A DNA stretch of 54,360 nt from Chara braunii (lineage: Eukaryota; Streptophyta; Charophyceae; Charales; Characeae): contig BFEA01000037.1 in NCBI GenBank assembly GCA_003427395.1, forward strand, positions 10,708 to 65,067. Reading direction: 5' to 3'. The translations under genes were made by a program, and so were the position numbers. The first letter of the stretch is position 1. Each line of letters starts with the position of its first letter. The notes beneath the pieces are model-generated. The model made no database searches. It was not told the origin of the DNA and worked only from the letters and a program-made list of their open reading frames with translations. Below, one piece after another: positions 41,200-51,420 of the stretch.

Positions 41200-42540
41200 A
41201 CTTAAACAGTGGGATGCCGCATATAACAACTCATCCATAGGGTAATCAAAAAGTTTTTTCAAGGTTGGCATTATCCCACATTAGTTTCTTATACCGTGAA
41301 GTCTACCTCGTATATCATGTATGCAGTGGAAAGATTATCGGAGCGTGTAGCCGCAGTTATAGGCTCGTCGGCAGGGTAATCAAGGAGGCGTTTATGCACC
41401 TCATCAGTTTCTTGTAATCGTCTAAATGAAAGTTATCTATGTTTTTTTTGGCGAGAAGAACATTTTTGTTGTCCGTGTTCATATGCACTCAGGTGTTTTT
41501 CGCAGGAATTTTTCGTGCGTGCAGACAGAAAAAAAAACAGGATAAGAAGCTGATCAGGGTTGCTGGAGAGGGTTGGGTCGGGAGAGAATGTGGAGAGTGT
41601 TAAACATCGTGGGCAGATGGTGCGGGGAGGATTCGAGGTTGTGGTAGAGCAAGACAGGGAAGAGGGCCAGTTTTACCAGGGTTCTTAGAGGGGGTGGAGG
41701 TTGCGGTTAGGTACGTCGAGCGAGGGAAATTGCTATCGGGGGGAGTGGATCAGCGGTTGGGAATGCAGAATTATGATGGATATCTATCTTTTTGCGAAAC
41801 AACTCATAATCAGGACGAATGTGCTATGGGAATATACAACCTAATATACCCTGGTTTAGCGACATGTACATCCGATCAAAGGGAGTGCGGTTATTGGTAT
41901 CGTGCGTAGGTTTCATTAACTGTCAGATGACACGTGAGTGTGAAATTTTCATAAATTCGAAACAAAATAATAATAAACAAAAAGTGTGAATACGTGGTAT
42001 TGTGCGTGAGAGATGTATATCAATAGAAGCAAATGTTGACGTACATCCTATACCTCGCACTATCAAAGAATAGGGGGAAAGGCAGCTATTTCATAAGTCC
42101 AGTATGTGCCATAGGTGGTGGGGAGAGGATAGGAGGGGGGGGGGGAAATGGTTATGACATCATAGGTACTCATCGCAAGGACTCATAAAACGTTAAGCGT
42201 AATTAGTATTAGGCTCAGAGTGATAGCAGATTAGTATACAACGACCGTCGTAAAGTGTTCTACTTGGGTGGAGTATATTAGGATCTTTTTCTTGGGCTAT
42301 GCGTTGAGGGGGTGTAAGGTGTTGGTGTTATAATGATCGGAAGGTGAGGCAAGGTTTCAATATAATTTTGTGGCAGTGGTGGATTGTGCGTGTGTGCGTG
42401 TTCGTGTGAGAGAAGCATACAGATGGAGGAGCGGGGTATATAGGTGTGTTGTCATGGTCTTAAAAGGAGAGGCAGGGTGAATGTTGGTGATGGTGAACTT
42501 CTGTATGATATTTCGCGGTGGCAGGTTGTAGAGCAAAAGG
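41200..42540. other. No recognisable gene
   Basis: Mixed sequence with short unrelated frames (for example 41,694-41,909) and a G-run near 42,136. Nothing assigned. Confidence 0.5.
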
Positions 42541-42545
42541 GTAGT

Positions 42546-42600
42546 AGGGGGAGGGGGGGAAGGGAGGAGGGGGGAGGGGGGAGGGGGGAGGGGGAAGAAG
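42546..42600 (+). other. G-run cluster, quadruplex-capable
   Basis: Several runs of 4-7 G separated by single A or GA bases on the plus strand within about 50 bp, meeting the G3+N1-7 pattern many times over. A G-run also occurs at 42,723. Confidence 0.7.
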
Positions 42601-44580
42601 GAGAATTACCACAAACCCAGCGCATAATGATGGTTAGAAGGGCGGCTAGATTGGGCGTGCATGGTCTTGTCAACAAGGGAGTCTACCCCTGCTTAGCGAC
42701 TGGATCAGAGATCCGGGTATGTGGGGGGGGGGATTGTGTACGTAACACGGCTATCCCATTTGCATGGGAAACAAGACACAGCACATCACCATCAAGAGCG
42801 TCCCGTCAAAAGATAATTAGATAGCCATTTCGGCTATGTTGTGGAGCAGTCGGGGACGATGTCTTTTTTAGGGGGGTTATAAGGGGAGTTTGGTCAGAGA
42901 GGAGCAAACGATTAGCGGATTAGTGTTAGCGGGTTAAAAGTTAGGAAAGGGCAAAAAGCCCAGCCATAGGGGGGGTGCACGCCCTGAAGCGCGTTTTTCG
43001 CTGCCTAGCACCCATAACAGCTCATCAGAGGGGTTAACTTAGTATGGGCTCCTATTAGCAATCGAGGTGGGGAATAGGTAAGCAGAGAGACAGAGGTTCC
43101 AAGGTAGTACGTAGTTACAAGTTGGCGAGTTCGTACCTGAGAGGTCATGGCAGGTGTCGCTGCAGAATCAGTCGCCGCCATAGCACGAAGGTGGTATCGC
43201 TGCGTAGTATCAGAAGGCAGGACGCTGTAAGTAGAGCACCTGTGGCAAAGTAACGTGCCAGACCACTGCCTGGAGCCAGGATAAGTGCATGAGCAGATCT
43301 GCTCAAGTAGGGAAGAAGCAAGCGGAGAGAGGTCACAAGCGGCACGAACCAGAGTGCTGGTGTTGGTGTGGTATGACGTATGGCATGAAGTATTTGTAGT
43401 TGTGTTATGCGTGCAAGTTGTAGCGTGGCAGGTGGTAGTGCTGTGCATGCCATAGGTGTGTCGTGCTGCCGGTCATTTTGCGGGGTATTATTAAGGGGTA
43501 AATGCGAGGGTAAGGATGATCGTGGGGTGTGTGTAGTATCTGCAATCCTGGCGCCAGATTGGGGGGTAGGTAGGCTAGTCTCGAGCTTGCAGAGTGAGGG
43601 AAGGGACAAGCAGGTAGGGAGGAGGCGGTCCACACATGTACCGTGGTGGAGAGGTTGCAGCAGACGATCTTCCTTGCGCTAGTATGTGTGGCGGGAGTAT
43701 ACCAGGTTGGCAGTCTGGTAGTGATGTTTTTTGCTGAATGTCCTGTAGTGCATTGCCTTGGCGTTATTAGGTGGCAGACTGGCTGTTGGATGTATTGTCC
43801 CGCGTAGTATGTGTGTGTTTGTTTTGTTGAGTGCAAGTAGTGTCTTTTCGAGATGGTGTATCTTGTGTTGGTACGCTTTTGTGGTAAGGGGTCATAGGCG
43901 AGCTTTGAGGGGGGGGAAAAAGATGGATGGTGCCTACGCAGGGCAGATCTTGTATGGGAGATTGATTAGATCAAAGGTGAAACGGAAGTAGGAGCCTTGA
44001 CGCGCAGGGAAGAAAGGGGATATTTTACGGCTGCGTCTTGCGTAGGTGTTTGGCGTTGGGGGCTATTACAGATGGGCTTAGAATGCAAGTTATCCTGTAG
44101 TGTATTGCAGTCTGACATTTTTTCGTCGTATCTGGAGGCGTATAGGCTATGGCGATACTCGTTTTTTCGTCGTATTGTTTTTCCTTCCTCGTGCGCGTGT
44201 TTGCATTCTAATGTGTCAGTTGCGTCGTTTCAGGATGGTGTATTAGTGGCCGTAGCTGATACAGTTTTTTTTAATTTTTATTTTTTTGATTAAAAAACCT
44301 TATGATGTGTTGTTTCTCTGTTTATATGGGTTATACTTTTTCATGTTTTACTAGGAGCTGGTGACCCATAACCTGTTCGTGGTAGTGTTCTGTGGTAAAA
44401 ATATCAGAGCGTAGTCAATTTGCATTGCTAAGGATACGAGCCGTAGAATATGCCTTTAGTGGGTTGAAGTTGGGGTTGGTGGCAGATCTTGGGCGTAGGT
44501 GCCATATTTGGAAGGTTCTTTGTTAATGGTATAGTAGTTGGTTAGTATATTTTATTTATTTTAAACATTTTTCCACAAAA
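42601..44580. other. G/T-rich region with long but unconvincing frames
   Basis: Overlapping minus-strand frames at 43,448-43,005, 43,633-43,145 and 43,836-43,405 are Thr/His/Pro/Leu-rich and shadow each other. This suggests composition effects, not genes. No motif recognised on either strand. Confidence 0.4.
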
Positions 44581-44897
44581 TCTCCTATTTTTATTTTTTA
44601 TTATATATATTTTTTAATTTTAAATTTAATATATATATATATATTTTTAAAAAAAGTTATATATATATCTATATATATTTTTAATATATTTTTATAATTT
44701 ATTTATTTATTGTTTTTTAATCTTTTTTTTTTTTTTATTTGTGTTTATAATAATATCTTTTATTATTTTTTCACACATTTTTCAACGACTACTCCTATTT
44801 TATTTTTATTATTTTTGTTTTTTTATTATTATTTTATTATTATTATTATTATTTATTTAATTATTTTCACTTATTTATTTATTTATTTATTTATTTA
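44580..44897. repeat. AT-rich, (TA)n and (TTTA)n tracts
   Basis: TA repeats at about 44,628-44,690, T-rich sequence, then TTTA units to 44,897. The TTTA repeat resumes at 45,174 after the inserted element. Confidence 0.85.
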
Positions 44898-45173
44898 CTA
44901 GGCTACCAGCCGGGCCGCCCAGGTCCCGGGTGGCCAGCCCATGCAAGGACAAAGGAAGGTCCCAGCAAAAAAAAAAACAAATCAAAAAAATCCGAAAAAA
45001 AACTATATTATGCAGAAACATAAACTGAACAACTTTTGCCTCAGGGTCACATCGACATTCTTTACCAAATTTAAAATATAAAATAAAATATTAAAATATA
45101 TATATATATTTTTTAATTTTAAATCTTTTTGGCCCGGCTGGGCAAGTGACCCCAGGCCACTCTGGTAGCCTAG
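44898..45173. mobile_element. 276 bp MITE-like element in a TTTA repeat
   Basis: Perfect 12 bp terminal inverted repeats CTAGGCTACCAG (44,898-44,909) and CTGGTAGCCTAG (45,162-45,173), extending imperfectly into GC-rich arms. TTTA repeats flank both sides, hiding the exact target duplication. The core 'gaacaacttttgcctcag' resembles 'acaacttttgtctcag' in the element at 7,939, suggesting a shared family. Confidence 0.75.
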
Positions 45174-45369
45174 TTTATTTATTTATTTATTTGTTTTTTT
45201 ATTTTTGTTTTTTATTTTTTATTTTTTATTTTTCATTTTTCATTTTTTTATTTTTTTATTTTGTATATATTATTAAAGAAGGTTTAAGTTGTTTTTTAAT
45301 TTTTAATTGCCTTTTTATACTAAATCATTAGCTTATTTATAAAGGAATTTTGGCTTATGGTTTTAAATT

Positions 45370-45566
45370 CTGACTAGTACCTTTCCCCCGTGGGAAAATA
45401 GGGAAAACTGGCAGTTTTCCCAGGCACCTGAATTTTCGGATGTCGGGCCCGACGATGACTGCCATTGATAAATCTGATCGGCGGCCGTCGTTTCGTTTCG
45501 GCCGCTGCAAAGGTCGGATGCCTACCGGAGGCCCGCTATTTTCCAAGCGGCAAAGGTACTGGTGGT
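45370..45566. mobile_element. MITE-like element related to 38,623
   Basis: The right end AAAGGTACTGGTGGT (45,552-45,566) followed by TTTA matches the right end of the element at 38,623. The left end (tgactagtaccttt) is decayed. The arms continue inward as 'ctttcccccgtgggaaaatag' against 'ctattttccaagcggcaaag', an imperfect inverted repeat. The interior is GC-rich and palindromic (ggccgtcgtttcgtttcggcc). Confidence 0.55.
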
Positions 45567-45636
45567 TTAAGAAAAAATATTCTTGTTATTTTATTATAGG
45601 TGTGTGGTTTGAGTGTTGCAGTGCGAGAAGGAGGGT

Positions 45637-45752
<116 letters not shown>

Positions 45753-46189
45753 CATTGGGACTTGGTGACTTTGAGATTCAGACTTGACACATGAGCAGCG
45801 ACATTGTGGGGGACTATTTTGGGATCGGTATCAAGGGCATTTTGGGTTGACGACATCCCCCCTTTCTTTCCCCTCTTCGTCTCTCCTCCCTCCTCATCCA
45901 TGTATGCTGGTGCCTGGCGCTTCGTCTCTGTGTTATAGCGCCAGGTCCCCCCTCACACCGTGTGATGATGATGATGATGATGACGTTCAGTCTGTGTCAC
46001 GACATTGATTGGGCCTGATTATTGGTATTTCCGTCTTCCGCTGTGCTATCCTTACTCCATCTGTGAGAGGTCGGTTCTTGGGTCTGGTCTGTGCCGCTTG
46101 GCATGTGACAAGGGAGGAAGCGAGAGGTGAAGGAAGATGGGAGGGGTAGTAGCAGAGGAGGACATCTCTCTCAGGGGTAGTAGCAGAGG

Positions 46190-46193
46190 AGGA

Positions 46194-46273
<80 letters not shown>

Positions 46274-46274
46274 C
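46190..46274. repeat. (CT)n then (GT)n microsatellite
   Basis: CT units 46,194-46,260 followed by GT units to 46,273. Just before it, 'ctctcaggggtagtagcagaggagga' type sequence is directly duplicated (46,142-46,195, period about 29 bp). Confidence 0.9.
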
Positions 46275-46343
46275 GGTGAGCCTTCGATGGCAAGGGGCGA
46301 CGAACAGCAGTGGGCTCAAGGTGACTTTGTTCTCATTTGTCGG

Positions 46344-46481
46344 TTGCAGCATCTGTTCCAATCACTGGTAGCGCCCTCCGACGTCTGTGGTGTTCCGTGC
46401 TATTCGCGTGGATTGGCGGCCCAGATTCAAGAGTTACCAAGAATTGAGATTAGCGTCAAATCTGGGCCATGGGAGGAATGA
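46344..46481 (+). other. Weak candidate upstream exon
   Basis: After a CT/T-rich stretch ending in TTGCAG (46,345-46,350) an open frame reads HLFQSLVAPSDVCGV and later AAQIQELPRIEISVKSG before a TGA. The order 'helix, then RIEI-V' is faintly like the region before the metal-binding core of plant ERMP1-type peptidases, and it lies upstream on the same strand as the clear exon at 48,626. This is only a hint. Confidence 0.15.
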
Positions 46482-47088
46482 CGGCCTGCATTTGCGGCAA
46501 ATCACACAGAAAAAAAGGATCAGTTATGCATAGTTGTTGTTCGTGCACGTGAACGCAGTTCGGTACGATGAACTGAACTGTGGCGTGTGATCTCTTAACT
46601 CTTTTTCTTCTTCTTCTTCTTGCTTCCTCCCGATCTCTCTCTCCCCTATCTCTGTGCCGTCTCTTTCGGCTGATTTGCTGATGTTTGGTTGCTGATTGCT
46701 GACGTTGTGGACGATCTTTAAAAGAAAAGAAAAGAAAAAAAAAGAACCTTGCGGGTTCTGGCTCCTTTCCATTCTGGGGAGCATCAGTCCGGTTCCTATT
46801 CCACCCGCAAGTCAGAAAAAATTACGATAGTTACACACACACACTCTTCCCCATTATGGTTGAGAGGTCCGAGTGGACGGCATTGATTACTTCCCGACGG
46901 AAGGATGTACCACCCGTCACCCCTGCCTAAGTTGGCCTGCATGACTCACTTGGGTCTACGCGACTCTGCGGTTACTACTGTAACTACTCGCTATATCTGA
47001 TCCGTGGTTCATTGGGCCACATAAAAAAAAGAAGAAAAAAGAAAGAATCATGCGATCTCATTCTACGGCATTCTGCTTACATCAGCAG

Positions 47089-47140
47089 GCTGAACTTTGG
47101 CTTGTTTGTGGAGTGCCAGAAATGCATTGAAGGAAACAAG
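47089..47140 (+). pseudogene. Relic of the M28 exon start
   Basis: 'aactttggcttgtttg...ccagaaatgcattgaagga' here matches 'aactttgccttgtttg...tcagatgcattgaagga' at 48,607-48,648 at roughly three quarters of positions by eye, covering the polypyrimidine part, the acceptor and the first codons. In this copy the acceptor AG is gone (TGTGG in place of TGCAG), so it is not usable. Similarity fades after about 50 bp. Confidence 0.4.
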
Positions 47141-47359
47141 TCAGGGTTTAAACCATACCTGCGGCACACAGGTGTGGTGTGCCAGGCGGTGCGGAGCGCT
47201 ATGCGCTGTGCGCTGGTCCATAGTGCGCTGTGTGCTGTGCGGTACGGAAGGGTAGCACACGTGCACTGCTTTTTTTTTTTAAATATTATTTTTCCTTGCA
47301 GGGCAGACACTCCGATATGTGGTTTGGGGTTTTATTGAACTGTGGCGTGGGATACAGTG

Positions 47360-48000
47360 GAAGATCCTCCTTCCTCCCTCCGTCATTTTCCACCGCGATC
47401 TTCCATCTTCTCCCTCCTCCCTCCACCATTTTTCCTCTCCTCCCTCCTCCTTCCGCCACTTTCCCCGCCATCTTTTGACACCGCCATCTTGCATCATGAG
47501 GATAAGAGTGCCACGCTGGGCCAACTGTTGGGCCAACTGCTGGGCCAACTTCGATAATGGCGGAGAGAGGGAGGGTATGAAAGATGGCGGTGGAAAGTAG
47601 TGCAGGGAGGAGGGAGGCTATGAATAATGGCGGAGGGAGGAGAAAGGAGGAGGAAGAATGGGGAGAAAGATGATGGCGGGAGGTGGAGGGGATGGAGAAA
47701 GACGGGGGAGAAACTAAAGTCTGTGCAATGTGAGCATGGTGGAGAGCGGAGGGAGAAGGTGGAAACTGGGGGAGGGAGGAGGAAGGAGATGAAAAATGAT
47801 GGTCGATAATGGCGGAGGGAGGAGGGAGGAGATGAAAGATGGCGGTGGAAAATAGCACAGGGAGGAGGGAGGATATGTATAATGGCGAGGGAGGAGGGCG
47901 GAGGGAGGAGGAGGAAGAATGGGGAGAAAGATCATGGCGGGAGGTGGAGGCAGTGGAGAGAGACGGGGGAGAAAGTGGAGTCTGTGCCACGTAAGATGAG
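47360..48000. repeat. Purine/pyrimidine-rich tandem and inverted repeats
   Basis: A pyrimidine-rich part (47,360-47,475) is followed by a purine-rich part (47,566-48,000) built of two copies of a unit of about 255 bp. Both copies contain 'aagatggcggtggaaa', 'gggaggagggagg', 'ataatggcg' and 'aatggggagaaaga'. The first part contains the inverse of the same words (ccgccatctt). A 12 bp unit (tgggccaactgt or close) repeats three times at 47,516-47,550. Strand asymmetry produces long spurious frames, for example 48,116-47,286 on minus. Confidence 0.8.
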
Positions 48001-48354
48001 GAAGGCTGGTGGCCTCCCCACCTGGTTGACGAGGCCCACTGCTGCCTATCCTTGCTCCCGTCTCCTTGATGCCGTCCCCCTTCACAGCTCACAGTCTCCC
48101 TCCACTCCTCCTCCACTCTCCTCCACTCTCCTCCTCACCCCTCCTCTCTCTCTTCCTCAACACAATCCCTCTCCCTCCAAGGTGATGGCGAAGGCAAGGC
48201 GGCACATGGGTAACGTTGTCTGAGGTCAGGGGCTTGTGGAACGGGGCCGGTGAGCCAACTTCGGCAGACGACCCCAACAGAAGGCCGCCCTAAGTTTTTC
48301 CCGGGCCTGGGCGGAAACCCGAAACACATTTGCAGGGCGGTTCAACTATTTTCC

Positions 48355-48420
48355 CGAGGGGGGGGGGGACGGGAACTGTCGACCGGGCCTTTCTTTGTGG
48401 GGGGGGGAGGAGGGGGTGTA
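48355..48420 (+). other. Two long G-runs
   Basis: Runs of about 13 G (48,358-48,368) and 9 G (48,399-48,407) plus shorter ones within 65 bp, on the plus strand. Likely quadruplex-forming and prone to sequencing error. Confidence 0.6.
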
Positions 48421-48625
48421 TTTTCCTCAGTGCAGCACATCCGGTGCCTGTGCAACCTGTGCTGTGCGGCTTGCGCCGCACGGGTGCAGCGCTGCTCATC
48501 GCGATGCGTCACAGGTATGGTTTAATGTGCTCTCAGGAGGCCACAGAGTTTGCAGAGCTTTTAATAATGAAATTTCAATGACATTCAGCTAACCTCATTG
48601 TACTCCAACTTTGCCTTGTTTGCAG

Positions 48626-48732
48626 ATTGTCAGATGCATTGAAGGACCCAAATGAACCAGCCATTCTGATCAATGGCCATGTTGACAGTGTCCCGTCTTC
48701 ACCCGGTGCAGCAGATTGTGCATCCTGTGTAG
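48626..48732 (+). CDS. Exon of ERMP1-like M28 family zinc metallopeptidase
   Basis: A 107 bp exon between TTTGCAG (48,619-48,625) and GTAATC (donor 48,733). Codons start at 48,627 after one base of a split codon and end with one base of the next. It reads LSDALKDPNEPAILINGHVDS then VPSSPGAADCASCV. This is the metal-binding core of M28 exopeptidases of the ER membrane type: His in NGHVDS (48,678) is a zinc ligand, the Asp two residues on is catalytic, and Asp in GAADC (48,714) bridges both zincs. The C-x-SCV ending is typical of the plant family. The protein would be a multi-pass ER membrane peptidase of several hundred residues. Neighbouring exons are mostly outside what I can recognise. Confidence 0.85.
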
Positions 48733-49496
48733 GTAATCACATCTTTTTTTTTTATAACTAAGCTATATTTTTCACTNATATACCTCACTCTACCTAACCT
48801 CTTATCGAAGTCCAGGTCCGACCGAGTATTGATTGTTGCAGTCTATCAATGCACACGAGCGGGGGGCCCTAAGATTTATGGGTTGGCAACGACCCCCTCC
48901 TGTGTCTAAGCACCGCAGCTTTCTCCTAACCCGGGGCAATGGATGGGAGGCAATAGACCCTACCTGTGATTATCGGGGCCAACGGTGTAGGTAGTCCCAT
49001 CTTGTCACAGAGGAGTCTGTATCTTCGGCTGTTGGCTTTGCTGTCATACTGAACAAACTATACGAAAGTCAATGCCAAGAGTGGTAGTCCTTTTTCCTTG
49101 TTCTTGCTTCAAGGGAGTAGCCCCAATGTTATTTTTGCATTCAGCTGGACTTGAACACTTCATCTATTTATCAGCCTAGTCAAAGTCAGAGATGAAGCAA
49201 GCAAAGAAGGATGGAATGAACAAGGGAGAGGAAACAAAAGGGAAGATCAAGAGCCGATATCCTGACAATCTGCTGCTGCGTTAAACCAGCAGTACTTATG
49301 AGAAGTTATGGGTCTTATGAGCCCTTTCCGTGCCGAGCCTAGAAATGCCCTGCGTGGCAGTGCGTGCCAAATCAAAATGAGCCGCACATTTTCTTATTTG
49401 CCTGACACCGCCAGCCATTAGCTTGAGTACGCAGTGGCCCGAAAGCCGTGGCACATGCATGGCCGCGTTGGAAAATGGCAGGCAAACCTAAAGGTG
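48733..49496 (+). other. Probable intron of the M28 gene
   Basis: Begins GTAATCACATC then a T-run, as expected for an intron. No frame resembling the next part of the peptidase (the helix after the SCVA segment) was found within it. One N at 48,777. Confidence 0.45.
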
Positions 49497-49560
49497 ATCT
49501 AAGCATGGTAAGCACCTGATTTGAGTCTGTCAGTATTCCAGTTCAAGTCTGCATATAGCC
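49497..49560 (+). promoter_or_regulatory. Possible tRNA-derived SINE head
   Basis: 'tgatctaagcatggtaagca' followed about 40 bases later by CAGTTCAAGTCTG. The latter matches the B-box pattern GTTCRANNC exactly, and a short arm CTGA...TCAG lies between. No acceptor stem and no A-rich tail seen, so this is weak. Confidence 0.3.
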
Positions 49561-49876
49561 GGGTCGGAGCCCGGTTAGAGCCTGGTCAGAGGCCTCTACT
49601 AAAGCTTGAGAGTTTGAGGCCTCTTTATCATTCTCCTATCCCTTAAGGTGCATCAGCCAGGCGGATGGGGTCATGGTCCACTCAGTGCCAACAGGGGGCC
49701 TATATTTGAGGCAGCCGTTGGATTTCTTCCAGAGAAACCCATCTCATGTGGCTAAATACTACACACACGTCTCTATTGGTAAAATATCATGATTTCGTAT
49801 CGTTGTGGAATCAAATGCATACAACAGCGTTAAGGGGTATCACTTCGAAGAAGAGAGAGAACTTCAAGAAAGTGAT

Positions 49877-49879
<3 letters not shown>

Positions 49880-49948
<69 letters not shown>
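49880..49948. repeat. (GA)n microsatellite
   Basis: About 34 GA units. Confidence 0.95.
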
Positions 49949-49952
<4 letters not shown>

Positions 49953-50088
49953 CCCTTCCTTGTTGCTTTTAGAACTGACACATAACGTGAAAACGGGATG
50001 CATGAGGTAGTGCAACTGAAGAAGTGCCATGGTTTTGAACGGCATTGTGGTATGGATTTTGCTCCTCACTGGAGCTTGTCTTGTGCAG

Positions 50089-50135
50089 CTGTTGGCATGG
50101 AGGTGATGCAAACTGGGATTTGGGGATTTTAAATC
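50089..50135 (+). CDS. Weak candidate next exon of the M28 gene
   Basis: After CTTGTCTTGTGCAG (acceptor AG 50,087-50,088), the sequence joins in phase to the split codon left by the exon at 48,626, making Ala as in the family's SCVA. It reads on as VGMEVMQTGIWGF. That loosely resembles the 'xMLEVAR...TGW' helix of relatives. A stop follows, so a donor before it would be required. Short and uncertain. Confidence 0.2.
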
Positions 50136-50159
50136 CCAAAAAAATGGGGAAAAGGCCGG

Positions 50160-50509
50160 TCACACGGATCTACCAAATTCTCAAATGTACTATTCCTGTG
50201 CCCATTTGTCAGTGGCCTGGGAAGCCGCGGGCCAAGGGATTTTGCGGTCACCTCCAGAGGTGACCGCAAATTCCCAATTTATTTTTTCACATTTTCTTCT
50301 AGAATTGGTGAAAAATCGTTCAGGAAAGTTCTTGCACAATTTGTGGACGGCGCCGTGTGACCAGCCATTTACCAAATCCCCATTTCCCCAGACCGCCGCG
50401 ACCTTGTCCCCTCCAAAAAGGTACAGCAGTATGACGTGAACCATTCCCAAAACCTCAATTTGGCCCTTCCCAAATCCGCATATTTTGGGGATTTGGGGTC
50501 GTCGTGTGA
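50160..50509. mobile_element. 350 bp inverted-repeat element (MITE-like)
   Basis: The left end is TCACACGGATCTACCAAAT (from 50,160) and the right end, read in reverse complement, is TCACACGACGACCCCAAAT (from 50,509). Inverted similarity continues into 'ctcaaat' and 'cccaaaa'. No clear target duplication. It contains the perfect palindrome at 50,241-50,270. The minus-strand frame 50,663-50,190 runs across it and is probably incidental. Confidence 0.45.
50241..50270. repeat. Perfect 14 bp-arm palindrome
   Basis: TTTGCGGTCACCTC-CA-GAGGTGACCGCAAA: both arms match exactly. It could form a stable cruciform or RNA hairpin. Confidence 0.9.
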
Positions 50510-51289
50510 GTATGCCCTCAGCGCGGGGACTTAACAAGAGGACGGATTCTAGCCCCCATCTGTCTTTCACCCACGAACATAAAAACAAAACACAACAAAA
50601 CAACAACAACAGAAAAAAAAAGAACACAAAAATGAACGTAGAACCACACATCGCACAGCCCAACGCAACTCACGCGCCTTGCATCCAATGACTCACAAAG
50701 CAGACGCAAAGCAGAAGTTCACTTCACACGCCTCGGAATCGCTCGCCCGCCGGTTTGCCGCTGGTGACCGTCGGCGAGATCTTTCCTGACACAACCCCGC
50801 CCGCACACTTCGGACATTGCTGCACGTTTTTGACGCGCGTACCGCATTTCACTCCTTTTTTTTCCATTGTTTTTTTATTTTTAATCTTTTTTCATTGGGT
50901 TTTCTGCAAAACTGCAAATCCTCCAAAGTGTCTAAAACCGCATGGGTTTTGCATAGCGGCTTGCATGTGGTGGATTTGAGCCGTGGTCTGTCCTTCACGC
51001 ATGTACATGCAAATGAAAGTCAAATAAAGGGGAGGAAAAACACAAAACAAAAACGGAGAAGGACATCGCACGTCCCGCCGCAACTCATGCCCTTTGCGTC
51101 GAACGACTGAGTAAACATGTTCACATCGCACGGCTCGAAAAGCGCACTTTCCCATCGCACGTCGCACATTGGCCATCCAAAGTCCAACAACGAACGACGG
51201 TCGTCGGATGTAAAAGAAATCTTACATCGGACGGCCAACAACCCCGGTTGAGGTCGCAGCCTGCGGCCGGTAAACCCTAGTATGTTGGA
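50510..51289. other. No recognisable gene
   Basis: A-rich and T-rich stretches alternate with CG-containing sequence; short overlapping frames only. 'cgcacagcccaacgcaactcacgcgccttgcatccaatgac'-like and 'cgcacgtcccgccgcaactcatgccctttgcgtcgaacgac'-like segments near 50,651 and 51,067 form a direct repeat about 416 bp apart. Confidence 0.5.
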
Positions 51290-51295
51290 AGGATA

Positions 51296-51420
51296 TCGTC
51301 AAACAGAGATGGCCGGTAAATCGTAGGCATCAAGGGAGAAGAGGACAACAAACGAGGAGTTGTGACAAACTGTTTCGTCGGGGTTTCACCAACTCATCAG
51401 GAGGCAAGTATATATACGGG
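51296..51420 (+). repeat. R repeat, copy 5
   Basis: 'gtcaaacagagatggccggtaaatcgtaggca', then 'ttgtgacaaactgtttcgtcgg' and 'ctcatcaggaggcaagtatata', in the same order as in the copies at 34-35.6 kb. The terminal 71 bp module is missing. Confidence 0.65.

Noticed and set aside
41016-41240. Cys-Val repeat 'proteins'
   Set aside because: Translations of a (TG)n microsatellite.
43005-43836. Three overlapping minus-strand frames of 143-162 codons
   Set aside because: Shadow frames over low-AT, G/T-biased DNA with no domain, and none favoured over the others.
47286-48116. 276-codon Ser/Pro-rich minus frame
   Set aside because: Produced by the purine/pyrimidine strand bias of tandem repeats; overlapping frames are equally open.
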